This document shows positions 7,221-15,541 of a stretch of 32,295 nucleotides of DNA, piece by piece. The stretch covers positions 1 through 32,295 of the forward strand of contig JAFSCP010000014.1 of the NCBI GenBank assembly GCA_017436705.1. The letters are read 5' to 3'. Position numbers and translations under genes: made by a program. Under the pieces are notes generated by a model. That model was not told where the DNA came from and searched no databases. It saw only the letters and a list, made by a program, of their open reading frames with translations. The DNA is from Bacillota bacterium (lineage in GTDB: Bacteria > Bacillota > Clostridia > Peptostreptococcales > Anaerovoracaceae). Positions within the stretch are counted from its first letter, which is position 1, and each line of letters begins with the position of its first letter.

Positions 7221-8599
7221 AAGCTACAGGAGGAACCCTGGTATGGGGCAGAGAAAGCAGCAGAGTTCTCAGTGTCTGCACTGACTCACGTCAGGCAAAA
7301 CCGGGTGATGTATTCTTCCCGCTCATCGGTGAAAACAATGATGCACACAAATTCCTGGGTCAGGTTATCCAGGCCGGATGCAAAACTCTGGTTGTTTCCG
7401 ATGAATCCAGAGTTCCAAAGGAGGCATTTCTGGGTCAGTCTGCAGACACAGATATTATTGTTGTGGAAGATACAACCAGAGCCCTTCAGGACCTGGCGCG
7501 TTACTATCTCAATACTCTGCCTCTGAAGAAAAAAATCGCTGTAACCGGCAGCGTGGGCAAGACAAGTACACGTGACATGCTTTATTATGTTGCGGCGACA
7601 AAATACAGGACCGGCCGCAGTATGAAGAACTTCAACAACGGTTTCGGTCTGCCTCTCAGCATTCTGGAGTTCGCACCGGACACTGAGATTGCAGTACTGG
7701 AAATGGGTATGAGTTCACCGGGCGAAATCATAAAACTTTCAGAACTTGTGCGCCCTGATATTGCTGTAATCACCAACATAGGTGTTTCCCACGTTGAAAA
7801 TCTTGGAAGCCGCATGGGCATTCTCCGCGAAAAAATGGATGTGTGTGCGTATTTTGACGAAAGTTCAACACTCATTATCAACGCAGATAATGATATGCTC
7901 ACAGAAGAGAATGTAAAGGGCAATTACAACCTTATAACAGTAGGCTCAGAAGAAAATTCTGTATACACTGTAAATGATGTTTGCGATTTCGGCGATAAAG
8001 GTATAAAATACACTTTGTGCCATGACGATAAAAAATATGAAGTTTCACTTCCTGTGCCCGGTGCACACAATGCAGTCAACTCTGCTCTGGCAGTGGCTGC
8101 AGGCAGTATGCTGGGGATTTCTGCAGAAGATGCAATTCAGGGACTTGCAGCGGCAGAGCTTACAGGCAGCAGACTCAAGGTTAAATCAGGCGGCGGTATC
8201 AAGGTGATCGACGATACATACAATGCCTGTCCTGAGTCCATGAAGGGTGCCATCGATACTCTGATGGCCACTGAGCCGGAAGAGGGAGGAAGACGTGTTG
8301 CTGTTCTTGGTGATATGTTCGAACTTGGACCTGAAAGCAACCAGATGCACTTCGAGGTAGGCAGTCATGTTGCTGTGAAAAATCCTGACCTTCTGGTGGC
8401 AGTGGGTGAAAATGCCAGATACTATGTAGAAGGTGCAGCATCTCTTGGAGCAGAAAAAATTCTTTACTTCCCGGATAAGAAAGAATTGATGGAAGCAGCA
8501 GACCTTGTTATCAATCCTGGGGATGTGGTCCTGGTAAAGGCTTCCCGCGGCATGGAAATGGAAAAATTCGTAAAGGAAATACTTAAAGATAAAGAATAG
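7190..8599 (+). CDS. murF: UDP-MurNAc-tripeptide:D-Ala-D-Ala ligase MurF
   Basis: A 469-residue ATP-dependent ligase that attaches D-Ala-D-Ala to make the UDP-MurNAc-pentapeptide. The N-terminal domain has the TDSRQAKPGDVFFPL box, the ATP loop is AVTGSVGKTST (K124, T125), and NFNNGFGLPLS and LEMGMSSPGEI are MurF-typical. C-terminal VIDDTYNACPESMKGAI matches the substrate region. The ATG at 7190 follows AGGGAG (7176-7181) by 8 nt, within the end of murE, so the two are likely translationally coupled. Confidence 0.96.
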   Translation: MREFTVEEIIKATGGTLVWGRESSRVLSVCTDSRQAKPGDVFFPLIGENNDAHKFLGQVIQAGCKTLVVSDESRVPKEAFLGQSADTDIIVVEDTTRALQDLARYYLNTLPLKKKIAVTGSVGKTSTRDMLYYVAATKYRTGRSMKNFNNGFGLPLSILEFAPDTEIAVLEMGMSSPGEIIKLSELVRPDIAVITNIGVSHVENLGSRMGILREKMDVCAYFDESSTLIINADNDMLTEENVKGNYNLITVGSEENSVYTVNDVCDFGDKGIKYTLCHDDKKYEVSLPVPGAHNAVNSALAVAAGSMLGISAEDAIQGLAAAELTGSRLKVKSGGGIKVIDDTYNACPESMKGAIDTLMATEPEEGGRRVAVLGDMFELGPESNQMHFEVGSHVAVKNPDLLVAVGENARYYVEGAASLGAEKILYFPDKKELMEAADLVINPGDVVLVKASRGMEMEKFVKEILKDKE

Positions 8600-8610
8600 G
8601 AGTTTACAAA

Positions 8611-9609
8611 ATGGAAATGTATATAGTTCCCGTAATTACATTATTTGCAGCATGGATTCTGGGTGCGTTCTTCACTAAAATGCTTATTCCTTTCCTGGAA
8701 AAGAAGCAGTTCAGACAGTTTGTAAGAGAAGTGGGACCTCAGTCTCACCTCCACAAAACAGGTACGCCGAGCATGGGCGGTCTGGCAATTATCAGTGCCA
8801 CAATCATCACTGCACTGGCGGCTACAATTATTACTGATACTTTTGACGTGAGAATTCTGGTTATTCTTGTGATGATGGTGCTTTTCGGCCTCATCGGCTT
8901 CATCGACGACTACGAAAAGGCAATAAAGAAGAATAACAAGGGCATCAGTCCTAAGCAGAAAATCATCATGCAGTTTGGATTTTCCCTTGCATTTGCAGTA
9001 TTTGCAATGGCTGAGTCCTACACAGCTCACGGACTTATCTGGGGAGGCGAAATCTGGCTGCCGGTTTTCAATAAGTATATTGACCTGGGAATTTTATATA
9101 TTCCGTTTGTTATTTTTGTAATGGTTGCATTCAGCAACTCCGTAAACCTTACTGATGGTCTTGATGGTCTGGCATCAGGCGTTACAGCGCTGGTGGCGCT
9201 TTTCCTGGTATGTGCGGCATCCATCTTCGGATTTACAGGAGAACCGATTGTGTTCGGCGCACTTTCAGGGGCATGCCTTGGATTCCTTATGCTCAATAAG
9301 AATCCTGCAAAGATTTTCATGGGCGATACAGGTTCCATGGCGCTCGGCGGTATACTGGCAGCAGGTGCAGTTCTCATGAAGCTGGAATTTGTTCTTGCCA
9401 TTGCAGGACTTGTTTATGTAATTGAAGCGTTATCAGTAATTATTCAGGTATTATATTTCAAAAAGACAGGAGGCAAGCGCTTCTTCAAGATGGCACCTAT
9501 CCACCATCATTTCGAGCTTTGCGGACTGCACGAAAGAAAGGTTGTTGTTCTGTTTTATGGAATGACCATGGCTTTCTGCCTGCTTGCTTTCCTCATTATG
9601 AAAATTTAG
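8611..9609 (+). CDS. mraY: Phospho-MurNAc-pentapeptide transferase MraY
   Basis: A 332-residue polytopic membrane enzyme that transfers phospho-MurNAc-pentapeptide to undecaprenyl phosphate, forming lipid I. About ten hydrophobic segments are visible. Signatures are PSMGGLAII, the DDYEKAIKKNNKG loop with the catalytic aspartate pair, NSVNLTDGLDGLASG, FMGDTGSMALGG, and the C-terminal PIHHHFELCG with its three histidines. AGGAG (8598-8602) overlaps the murF stop and lies 8 nt before the ATG. The next gene, murD, begins 10 nt later. Confidence 0.96.
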   Translation: MEMYIVPVITLFAAWILGAFFTKMLIPFLEKKQFRQFVREVGPQSHLHKTGTPSMGGLAIISATIITALAATIITDTFDVRILVILVMMVLFGLIGFIDDYEKAIKKNNKGISPKQKIIMQFGFSLAFAVFAMAESYTAHGLIWGGEIWLPVFNKYIDLGILYIPFVIFVMVAFSNSVNLTDGLDGLASGVTALVALFLVCAASIFGFTGEPIVFGALSGACLGFLMLNKNPAKIFMGDTGSMALGGILAAGAVLMKLEFVLAIAGLVYVIEALSVIIQVLYFKKTGGKRFFKMAPIHHHFELCGLHERKVVVLFYGMTMAFCLLAFLIMKI

Positions 9610-9619
9610 AGGTGATATT

Positions 9620-10996
9620 ATGTCAATGAATCTGGAAAATATCAAAGGTAAAAGAGTCCTGATAGTAGGCATGGGTAAATCCGGCCTTGCGGCAACTCAG
9701 GCAATGATTAAACTGGGAGCAAAGGTTACTATACAGGAATCAAGAGAAAGAGCCAATGTGGACGGTCAGATACTCAACTTCCTGGAGTCTCAGAAAGTTA
9801 AATGCTATTTCCACGAAATACCTGACCATGTGGCTGATTTTGATATGATTATTCTCAGCCCGGGGGTGAATCCTGAACTGGATTTCATACAGGAGGCAGC
9901 TGCAGAAGGTGCGGAAATTGTCGGCGAACTTGAAATCGCTTACCGTATAGCACGCGGAACTTTCGTTGCAATTACAGGTACCAACGGCAAGACTACAACG
10001 ACTACTCTTGTAGGCGAAATATTTAAAAATTCAAAGCGTAAGACTCATGTGGTGGGCAACATAGGCGTTGCTGTAATTTCCAAGTCTATGGGGGCTGATG
10101 AAGATGACTGGCTTGTTACCGAAACAAGCAGTTTCCAGCTGCAGACCACGAAGTACTTCAAGCCTGTTGTTTCAGCCATTCTCAATCTGACACCAGACCA
10201 TCTCAACAGACACCATACCATGGAAGAGTACGGCAGGGCAAAGGCAAAGATTTTTGCAAATCAGGATGAAAACGGTTACTGCATTGTAAATTACGACGAT
10301 AAATTCTGCTACAGCTTCACTGAAGGCTGCAAGGCAAAGGTTGTTCCTTTCTCAAGACTGGAAGAACTGGACTTCGGAGCGTTCCTTAAAGGTGATATGC
10401 TGGTGATTAAAAATGAGGCAGGCGAGCTGATTGAAATCTGCGACCGCAAAGACCTTAAAATCATCGGCGACCATAACGTGGAAAATGCTCTTGCAGCGGC
10501 TGCAATCTGCTATTTTGCAGGTATCAGCATGGAAGTTATCTCTGAAACAATCAGAGAATTCGGCGGCGTTGAACACAGAATCGAGTACTGCGGTCAGATG
10601 GATGGCGTAAGATTTTATAACGACTCCAAAGGAACCAATGTGGATGCAGCAGTTATTGCATTGAAAGCAATTAAGGAGAATATAATTTTAATAGCCGGCG
10701 GCGATGGCAAAGGCCAGGAGTTCGACGAGCTTATAAAGAATTTTGACGGCAGGGTAAAACATATGGTCCTGCTGGGCAGAGACGGCAGAATCATTGCTGA
10801 AACTGCTGATAAATACGGATTTACAAGCTATACCTACGCGAAGAATATGGAAGAGTGCGTAAAGAAGGCTGCAGAAATTGCGCAGTCCGGAGATACGGTG
10901 CTTCTTTCTCCTGCATGTGCAAGCTGGGATATGTATGATAATTTCGAGCAGCGCGGCGACCACTTCAGAATGTGCGTAGAAAGACTGGGTATTTAA
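9620..10996 (+). CDS. murD: UDP-MurNAc-L-Ala:D-Glu ligase MurD
   Basis: A 458-residue cytoplasmic ligase that adds D-glutamate to UDP-MurNAc-L-Ala. The N-terminal Rossmann-like domain has VLIVGMGKSGLAA, the ATP loop is TGTNGKTTTT (K124), LNLTPDHLNRH is the middle-domain signature, and the C-terminal domain has FYNDSKGTNVDA and LLSPACASWDMYDNFEQRG, both diagnostic of MurD. The ATG follows AGAGGTGAT, which overlaps the mraY stop. All key residues appear present. Confidence 0.97.
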   Translation: MSMNLENIKGKRVLIVGMGKSGLAATQAMIKLGAKVTIQESRERANVDGQILNFLESQKVKCYFHEIPDHVADFDMIILSPGVNPELDFIQEAAAEGAEIVGELEIAYRIARGTFVAITGTNGKTTTTTLVGEIFKNSKRKTHVVGNIGVAVISKSMGADEDDWLVTETSSFQLQTTKYFKPVVSAILNLTPDHLNRHHTMEEYGRAKAKIFANQDENGYCIVNYDDKFCYSFTEGCKAKVVPFSRLEELDFGAFLKGDMLVIKNEAGELIEICDRKDLKIIGDHNVENALAAAAICYFAGISMEVISETIREFGGVEHRIEYCGQMDGVRFYNDSKGTNVDAAVIALKAIKENIILIAGGDGKGQEFDELIKNFDGRVKHMVLLGRDGRIIAETADKYGFTSYTYAKNMEECVKKAAEIAQSGDTVLLSPACASWDMYDNFEQRGDHFRMCVERLGI

Positions 10997-11017
10997 CTCT
11001 GAATTTAAGGATGGTTT

Positions 11018-12136
11018 ATGAAGAAAGCAATCAAGGTGAGACAACATAATACGGGCGACCTTTCCATTGTGCTTCTGGTAGCGGTTCTGACTATTTTCGG
11101 CACACTGATGATTTTCAGTGCCAGCTATTACTATTCCATAAGCCAGTATGACGACCCTTACCATTATCTGACCAGACAGCTGGTGTGGCTGGCTGCAGGT
11201 ACTGTCGGTATGTGGGTGTGTTCGAAGATTGACTACCATTTCTGGGCGCGTCTGTGGCTGCCCGCATTTCTGGTGGGACTCATACTCCTTGTGCTGGTAC
11301 TGACACCGCTGGGTGCTTCTGCCTATGGTGCAACCCGATGGATTCAGGTCGGACCGATTACCATCATGCCTGGTGAAATTTCCAAAGTGTGTATGATTCT
11401 GTTTATCACCGGCTTCTTTTCCAGATACCCGAAAAGGGTAACTGAAATAAAGAGGGGTATTCTTCCGGTAGTAATAGCTACAGGCCTTTACGGAGGTCTG
11501 ATTATGCTACAGCCTAACATGTCAACGGCCTTTACGGTATGCTTTATTGTAGGCGGAATGCTGCTGGTAGCGGGCGCAAAATGGCTGCATCTTTTCAGCC
11601 TTGCAGGCGCAGCGGTGGCGGCGGCAGCAGCCTTTATATTTACCGATACCACAGGATACAGATATAAGCGATTCCTCAGTTTCCTGGACCCTTTCGAGGA
11701 TCCGCTGGACACAGGATGGAACGTTGTACAGTCTCTTCTGGCGCTGGGAACAGGCGGGCTTACGGGCCGCGGTCTTGGAAACAGTATCCAGAAAAATCTC
11801 TATCTTCCTATGCCGCAGAACGACTTTATACTTGCAATCATCGGAGAGGAACTGGGGTTTGTGGGAATTTTTGCGCTGGTAATGGTGTACCTGCTTCTCA
11901 TCTGGAGAGGCTGCCATGTGGCAATCAATGCCAAAGACCTGACTGGTCTTCTTCTGGCATCCGGTATCACAATTATGGTAGGCGTGCAGGTAATTATCAA
12001 CATTGCGGTAGTAACATCATCAATGCCTCCGACAGGGATTATTCTGCCGTTCGTAAGTTACGGCGGAAATGCTCTGCTGCTGTTTATGGGGGCAATGGGG
12101 ATTCTGCTTAATATTTCAAAGTCATCGGATTTTTAA
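11018..12136 (+). CDS. ftsW: Lipid II polymerase FtsW (SEDS family)
   Basis: A 372-residue SEDS glycosyltransferase with about ten membrane segments that polymerises lipid II at the septum with its cognate class B PBP. Signatures seen are GATRWIQVGPITIMPGEISK, PNMSTAF, the FLDPFEDPLDTGWN loop with the catalytic Asp region, GGLTGRGLGNS, FILAIIGEELGF and the C-terminal SSMPPTGIILPFVSYGGN. AAGGATG precedes the ATG. SpoVE and RodA are related, but position in the dcw cluster supports FtsW. The stop codon lies inside the left arm of an A/T-rich inverted repeat. Confidence 0.93.
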   Translation: MKKAIKVRQHNTGDLSIVLLVAVLTIFGTLMIFSASYYYSISQYDDPYHYLTRQLVWLAAGTVGMWVCSKIDYHFWARLWLPAFLVGLILLVLVLTPLGASAYGATRWIQVGPITIMPGEISKVCMILFITGFFSRYPKRVTEIKRGILPVVIATGLYGGLIMLQPNMSTAFTVCFIVGGMLLVAGAKWLHLFSLAGAAVAAAAAFIFTDTTGYRYKRFLSFLDPFEDPLDTGWNVVQSLLALGTGGLTGRGLGNSIQKNLYLPMPQNDFILAIIGEELGFVGIFALVMVYLLLIWRGCHVAINAKDLTGLLLASGITIMVGVQVIINIAVVTSSMPPTGIILPFVSYGGNALLLFMGAMGILLNISKSSDF

Positions 12137-12206
12137 TTTTTCTATTGCTCCTGCGGAAATCGCTCAAACCCTGATGCACAAGCATACAAAAAAGAAAAAT
12201 TAAAAA
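12130..12206. repeat. Perfect 14-bp A/T-rich inverted repeat after ftsW
   Basis: TTTTTAATTTTTCT (12130-12143) and AGAAAAATTAAAAA (12193-12206) are perfect reverse complements around a 49-nt loop. The left arm contains the ftsW stop codon. The loop holds small dyads (GCG...CGC and ATGC-ACAA-GCAT). It could fold the 3' end of the ftsW message; the A/T composition makes chance more likely than for a GC stem. Confidence 0.5.
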
Positions 12207-12223
12207 GGCAATCTTAAATATAA

Positions 12224-12238
12224 AGCGCCAGGGGCGCT
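12224..12238 (+). promoter_or_regulatory. Short GC hairpin just upstream of murG
   Basis: AGCGCC (12224-12229) pairs with GGCGCT (12233-12238) around AGG. It ends just before the murG ribosome binding site AAGGAAGGG and has no U run, so it is not a terminator. It may help keep the downstream binding site open or mark an mRNA processing site. Confidence 0.4.
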
Positions 12239-12255
12239 GAAAAGGAAGGGAAACA

Positions 12256-13362
12256 GTGAGAGTAATTGTAACAGGCGGCGGTACGGGCGGTCATATTTAT
12301 CCGGCCATCGCAATAGCTGATAAATTTAAAGAAATGGACCCGCAGACTGAAATTCTTTACGTGGGTAACGACGAGGGAATCGAAAAGGAAATTGTGCCTA
12401 AGACCGGATACCCGCTGGAACTGGTGGATGCGAGATGGCTGAACAAATCAAGCATCTGGCAGCTTGTGAGAACCGGTGTCCGCGTGTGCAAAGGCACTCT
12501 TGAGGCCCGCAGAGTAATCGGCAGATTCAAGCCCGACGTGGTAATCGGTACCGGCGGGTATGTCTGCTTTCCTGTAATTATGGCGGCGAAGATGTACGGG
12601 GCGAAGACTTTCCTCCACGAGCAGAATGCTTATCCGGGACTGGCAAACAGGACACTGGAAAAGTACGTAAACAGAATATTCCTGGGCTTCGGCGATGCAG
12701 CTCAGTTCTTTAAAAATCCTGAAAAAACTTTGGAAGCAGGAAACCCTGTACGCAAGAGTTTCTTTACGCTGTCAAAGGCAGAAGCACGTAAGAAGCTGGG
12801 ATTCGGACAGGATGATTTTATCGTGTTCTCATTCGGAGGCAGCCTGGGGGCAGAAAAGATAAACGAAGTTGCCTTCGAGGTCATGAAGGTGCTCAATGGT
12901 CACGAAAAGACCCAGATGATTTTTGGTACCGGTAAGTGGTACTATCAGCAGGTTCTGGACCAGGCAGCTGAAGCAGGTATTGAAGTAAAAGAAAACATTA
13001 AAATCAAGGATTACATAGAGGATATGGAAAACTACCTGGCGGCATGCGACCTGGTAATCAGCCGCGCAGGAGCTCTCAGCGTGGCAGAAACTACTGTATG
13101 CGGTAAGGCGGCTATTCTGATCCCATCCCCTAATGTAACCGGAAATCACCAGTATTTCAACGCCAAGGCAGTTGCTGACAGAGGCGGCGCGCTGCTGATT
13201 GAAGAACGTGACCTTGATGCACAGAAACTGGTTGAAGAAGTTCTCAGACTGAAAAACAATCATGACCTTCTGGATGCTATGAGTAAGGCCAGCAGGGCAT
13301 GTGCACCGGATGAAGCGCTGGATATAATTTATAATACTGTCGTTGAAACGGTTAATAAGTAA
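12256..13362 (+). CDS. murG: Lipid II synthase MurG
   Basis: A 368-residue membrane-associated GT28 glycosyltransferase that adds GlcNAc to lipid I to form lipid II. The N-terminal glycine loop GGGTGGHIYPAIAIAD is at residues 7-22; further signatures are GTGGYVCFP, FLHEQNAYPGLANR, SFGGSLGA and the donor-binding region SRAGALSVAETTVCGKAAILIPSP. The start is GTG at 12256, preceded by AAGGAAGGGA; no better ATG exists because the family glycine loop starts at once. It is followed after 8 nt by the hairpin that contains the murA ribosome binding site. Confidence 0.96.
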   Translation: MRVIVTGGGTGGHIYPAIAIADKFKEMDPQTEILYVGNDEGIEKEIVPKTGYPLELVDARWLNKSSIWQLVRTGVRVCKGTLEARRVIGRFKPDVVIGTGGYVCFPVIMAAKMYGAKTFLHEQNAYPGLANRTLEKYVNRIFLGFGDAAQFFKNPEKTLEAGNPVRKSFFTLSKAEARKKLGFGQDDFIVFSFGGSLGAEKINEVAFEVMKVLNGHEKTQMIFGTGKWYYQQVLDQAAEAGIEVKENIKIKDYIEDMENYLAACDLVISRAGALSVAETTVCGKAAILIPSPNVTGNHQYFNAKAVADRGGALLIEERDLDAQKLVEEVLRLKNNHDLLDAMSKASRACAPDEALDIIYNTVVETVNK

Positions 13363-13370
13363 CAAGGGAC

Positions 13371-13413
13371 ACACCTCCCGCATACTGTGAAGTATGCAGG
13401 GAGGTGTTTTTTT
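13371..13413 (+). terminator. Terminator-like hairpin that contains the murA ribosome binding site
   Basis: ACACCTCCC (13371-13379) pairs with GGGAGGTGT (13399-13407) and GCATAC (13380-13385) with GTATGC (13392-13397), with one bulged A and a TGTGAA loop: 15 pairs in all. Seven T residues (13407-13413) follow, as in an intrinsic terminator. The 3' arm is also the only good murA Shine-Dalgarno sequence (GGAGG 13400-13404), and the murA TTG starts within the T run. Folded, it should both stop transcription after murG and hide the murA binding site. Confidence 0.85.
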
Positions 13414-14695
13414 GGATTATTATGAGATTGAGGGAGGAATACCTCTCAGAGGGGAATATCGTGTAAAAGGTGCGAAGAATTCTGCGCTGCCGATTATGGC
13501 GGCAACTGTGTGCAGAGCAGGAGTCCATGAACTTTATGACTGCCCGCGTATTGAAGACGTTTTTATCATGGAAAAGATTCTGCAGGCCCTTGGAGCGAGG
13601 ACATACTGGCAGGATCATTGTCTGGTTGTTGACAGCCGGAATGTATGTGAAAGTGTGGTGCCGGCAGAACTGATGACGGAAATGAGGTCGTCAGTATTCC
13701 TGCTGGGAAGCCTGCTGGCAAGATGCGGTGAGGCAACCATATACAGGCCCGGTGGCTGCAACATCGGAAAAAGACCCATTGATATGCACATAAGCGGTCT
13801 GCAGCAGCTGGGTATCGAGGTTGAAGTCAGCGGTGAGTACGGTGAAAAAGTTTCCTGCTGTGGCGTATGCAGGGGCGGTACTGTAACTCTGCCATATCCC
13901 AGCGTAGGCGCTACGGAAAACCTGATTATGGCGGCTCTTTCGGGAGATGGCGATACTATTATCGAAAATTGTGCTTCTGAGCCTGAAATCGCCGATTTGC
14001 AGGGTTTTCTGCGGCTCTGCGGATTCCAGGTCTATGGCTGCGGTACGGACACTGTTTTCATAAAAGGCAGCGGCAGCACGATAAGCAGAATGCCTTCGGC
14101 AGAAACCATGTACTTCATCATGGAAGACCGCATTGAGGCGGCGACTTACATAATGGCAGCGGCGGGCACCGGCGGCCGGCTGGTGCTGAGAGGCATCCGG
14201 CCGGAACTTCTGAAAGAAGTTCTCCGCGCCGTTGAGCGGATGGGCGCGGCGGTGCACGCCTCAGGTGATATAATCGAGGTTATTTCTCCACGTCGGCTCC
14301 GCAGCCCCGGAATTGTTGTTACTGAGCCTTTCCCCGGCTTTCCTACTGACTGCCAGCCTCAGCTTCTTACTGTCAGCACCGTGGCCAGGGGCCTGACCAC
14401 AATCCGGGAGGAAATATTCGAAAGCCGGTTCACTCACAAAAAAGAACTCATTAAAATGGGGGCAAATATTGAAACTTGCGGAAAAAATGCTATAATTAAA
14501 GGGGTGCCTTTTCTGCATGGCGAAAAGGTGGAGGCGCTGGACCTCAGGGGTGGTGCAGCACTGGTCCTTGCCGGCCTGATGGCGGAAGGAAGAACCACAG
14601 TAACCGGTGTGCGCCACATCGACAGAGGGTACGAAGACTTAGACAAGGGGATAAGGACATTAGGTGGATTAATTGAAAGAAGAACGTGCGATTAA
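13412..14695 (+). CDS. murA: UDP-GlcNAc 1-carboxyvinyltransferase MurA
   Basis: A 427-residue enzyme for the first committed step of peptidoglycan synthesis, transferring enolpyruvate from PEP to UDP-GlcNAc. The start is TTG at 13412, 7 nt after GGAGG; it gives MDYYEIEGGIPLRGEYRVKG, aligning with the family N-terminus. An ATG at 13394 lies inside the hairpin loop side and has no ribosome binding site. The active loop GGCNIGKRPID has the fosfomycin-target cysteine (about C116). The K-G-A-K-N-S motif (UDP-GlcNAc site) is intact. The first half is ordinary, but 14161-14260 is about 72% G+C. The 3' end overlaps ftsQ by 23 nt. Confidence 0.94.
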   Translation: MDYYEIEGGIPLRGEYRVKGAKNSALPIMAATVCRAGVHELYDCPRIEDVFIMEKILQALGARTYWQDHCLVVDSRNVCESVVPAELMTEMRSSVFLLGSLLARCGEATIYRPGGCNIGKRPIDMHISGLQQLGIEVEVSGEYGEKVSCCGVCRGGTVTLPYPSVGATENLIMAALSGDGDTIIENCASEPEIADLQGFLRLCGFQVYGCGTDTVFIKGSGSTISRMPSAETMYFIMEDRIEAATYIMAAAGTGGRLVLRGIRPELLKEVLRAVERMGAAVHASGDIIEVISPRRLRSPGIVVTEPFPGFPTDCQPQLLTVSTVARGLTTIREEIFESRFTHKKELIKMGANIETCGKNAIIKGVPFLHGEKVEALDLRGGAALVLAGLMAEGRTTVTGVRHIDRGYEDLDKGIRTLGGLIERRTCD

Positions 14696-15422
14696 AAGAC
14701 GAAGACGAAAAATAAAATTCTGGGTGAAATTCCTGATTTTCCTCATGATCTGCGGCAGCCTGGCTTTTGCGCTGAAGGCTCCGCTTTTTGAGGTTAAAAA
14801 TTACCAGGTTGAAGGGAACAGCTATTATACCGATGAAGAAATCCTCATCATGGGAAACTGCCGGACAGGCGGCAATATCTTCATAGGTACAGACCTTAAG
14901 GATATCCGGACCAGACTGGGACAGGATGCTTACATGGCTGATGTTAAAGTCAGCAGAACCCTGCCTGATACTATCACCATTGAGCTGGATGAGCGTCATC
15001 AGATAGGGGCTGTTGTTTATGGCAGCAAGTATGTGGTTGTTGACCATGAAGGTACTGTCCTGAGAAGGACAAGCGTAGAGCCTAAACTGACGGTTATTGA
15101 CGGTCTGACTATAAGTAAACTTTCTCTTGGCGAACCTATAGAAGCCGAGGAAAAAGTCCTTCTCCGCCAGACGCTGGAGATGCTTTCTGTTATGGAAGCC
15201 AATGACATGTATTTCAAGAGAATAGAACTGGCAGAAACGGAAATCCGTGCCTATGTACTGGACAGCCTGATCTGCAAGGGAACTCCGGAACATATCATGA
15301 CTGCCATGAAAAACAAGGAAATCCAGATAGTTGTTCAGGAACTTTTTGACAAAAAGATTGAAAGGGGTACAGTTGTTGTCAGCGGCGACAATAAGATTTC
15401 TTTCAATCCGAAAATAGATTAA
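14673..15422 (+). CDS. ftsQ: Division protein FtsQ/DivIB
   Basis: A 249-residue bitopic divisome protein. A very basic N-terminus (KRRRRKIKF) is followed by one membrane helix at residues about 17-34, then the POTRA domain (about 37-105: FEVKNYQVEGNSYYTDEEIL, with YMADVKVSRTLPDTITIEL) and a beta domain. It links FtsL/DivIC to FtsW and its PBP. The start is TTG at 14673, 5 nt after AGGTGG (14662-14667), inside the end of murA. Position between murA and ftsZ is normal for Firmicutes. ftsA, often next, is missing. Confidence 0.9.
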   Translation: MKEERAIKRRRRKIKFWVKFLIFLMICGSLAFALKAPLFEVKNYQVEGNSYYTDEEILIMGNCRTGGNIFIGTDLKDIRTRLGQDAYMADVKVSRTLPDTITIELDERHQIGAVVYGSKYVVVDHEGTVLRRTSVEPKLTVIDGLTISKLSLGEPIEAEEKVLLRQTLEMLSVMEANDMYFKRIELAETEIRAYVLDSLICKGTPEHIMTAMKNKEIQIVVQELFDKKIERGTVVVSGDNKISFNPKID

Positions 15423-15541
15423 AGATTGTCGCAAAAAAATCACTGATTTTTGACTGAAAAAGGCTAAAAAAAGAGTGCATTATCGGCCAATATATGATAC
15501 AATTATCTATAATTGGGAACATTTTAGGGAGGTAGGACTTA
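15423..15541 (+). promoter_or_regulatory. ftsZ leader region with possible promoter
   Basis: This A/T-rich 119-nt gap is the longest break before ftsZ. It contains an A/T hairpin (AAAAAT 15435-15440 with ATTTTT 15446-15451), TTGACT at 15450, and three -10-like hexamers: TATGAT (15493), TACAAT (15498) and TATAAT (15508). No -35 hexamer is correctly spaced from them, so an ftsZ-specific promoter is only suggested. AGGGAGGT (15526-15533) is the ftsZ ribosome binding site. Confidence 0.4.

Noticed and set aside
13323-13335. Promoter for murA inside murG
   Set aside because: Two TATAAT-like boxes exist, but no -35 hexamer is correctly spaced; left only as a remark in the murA finding.
13394-13411. 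Upstream ATG for murA at 13394
   Set aside because: It lies in the hairpin with no ribosome binding site before it; TTG at 13412 has GGAGG at a proper distance and fits the family N-terminus.
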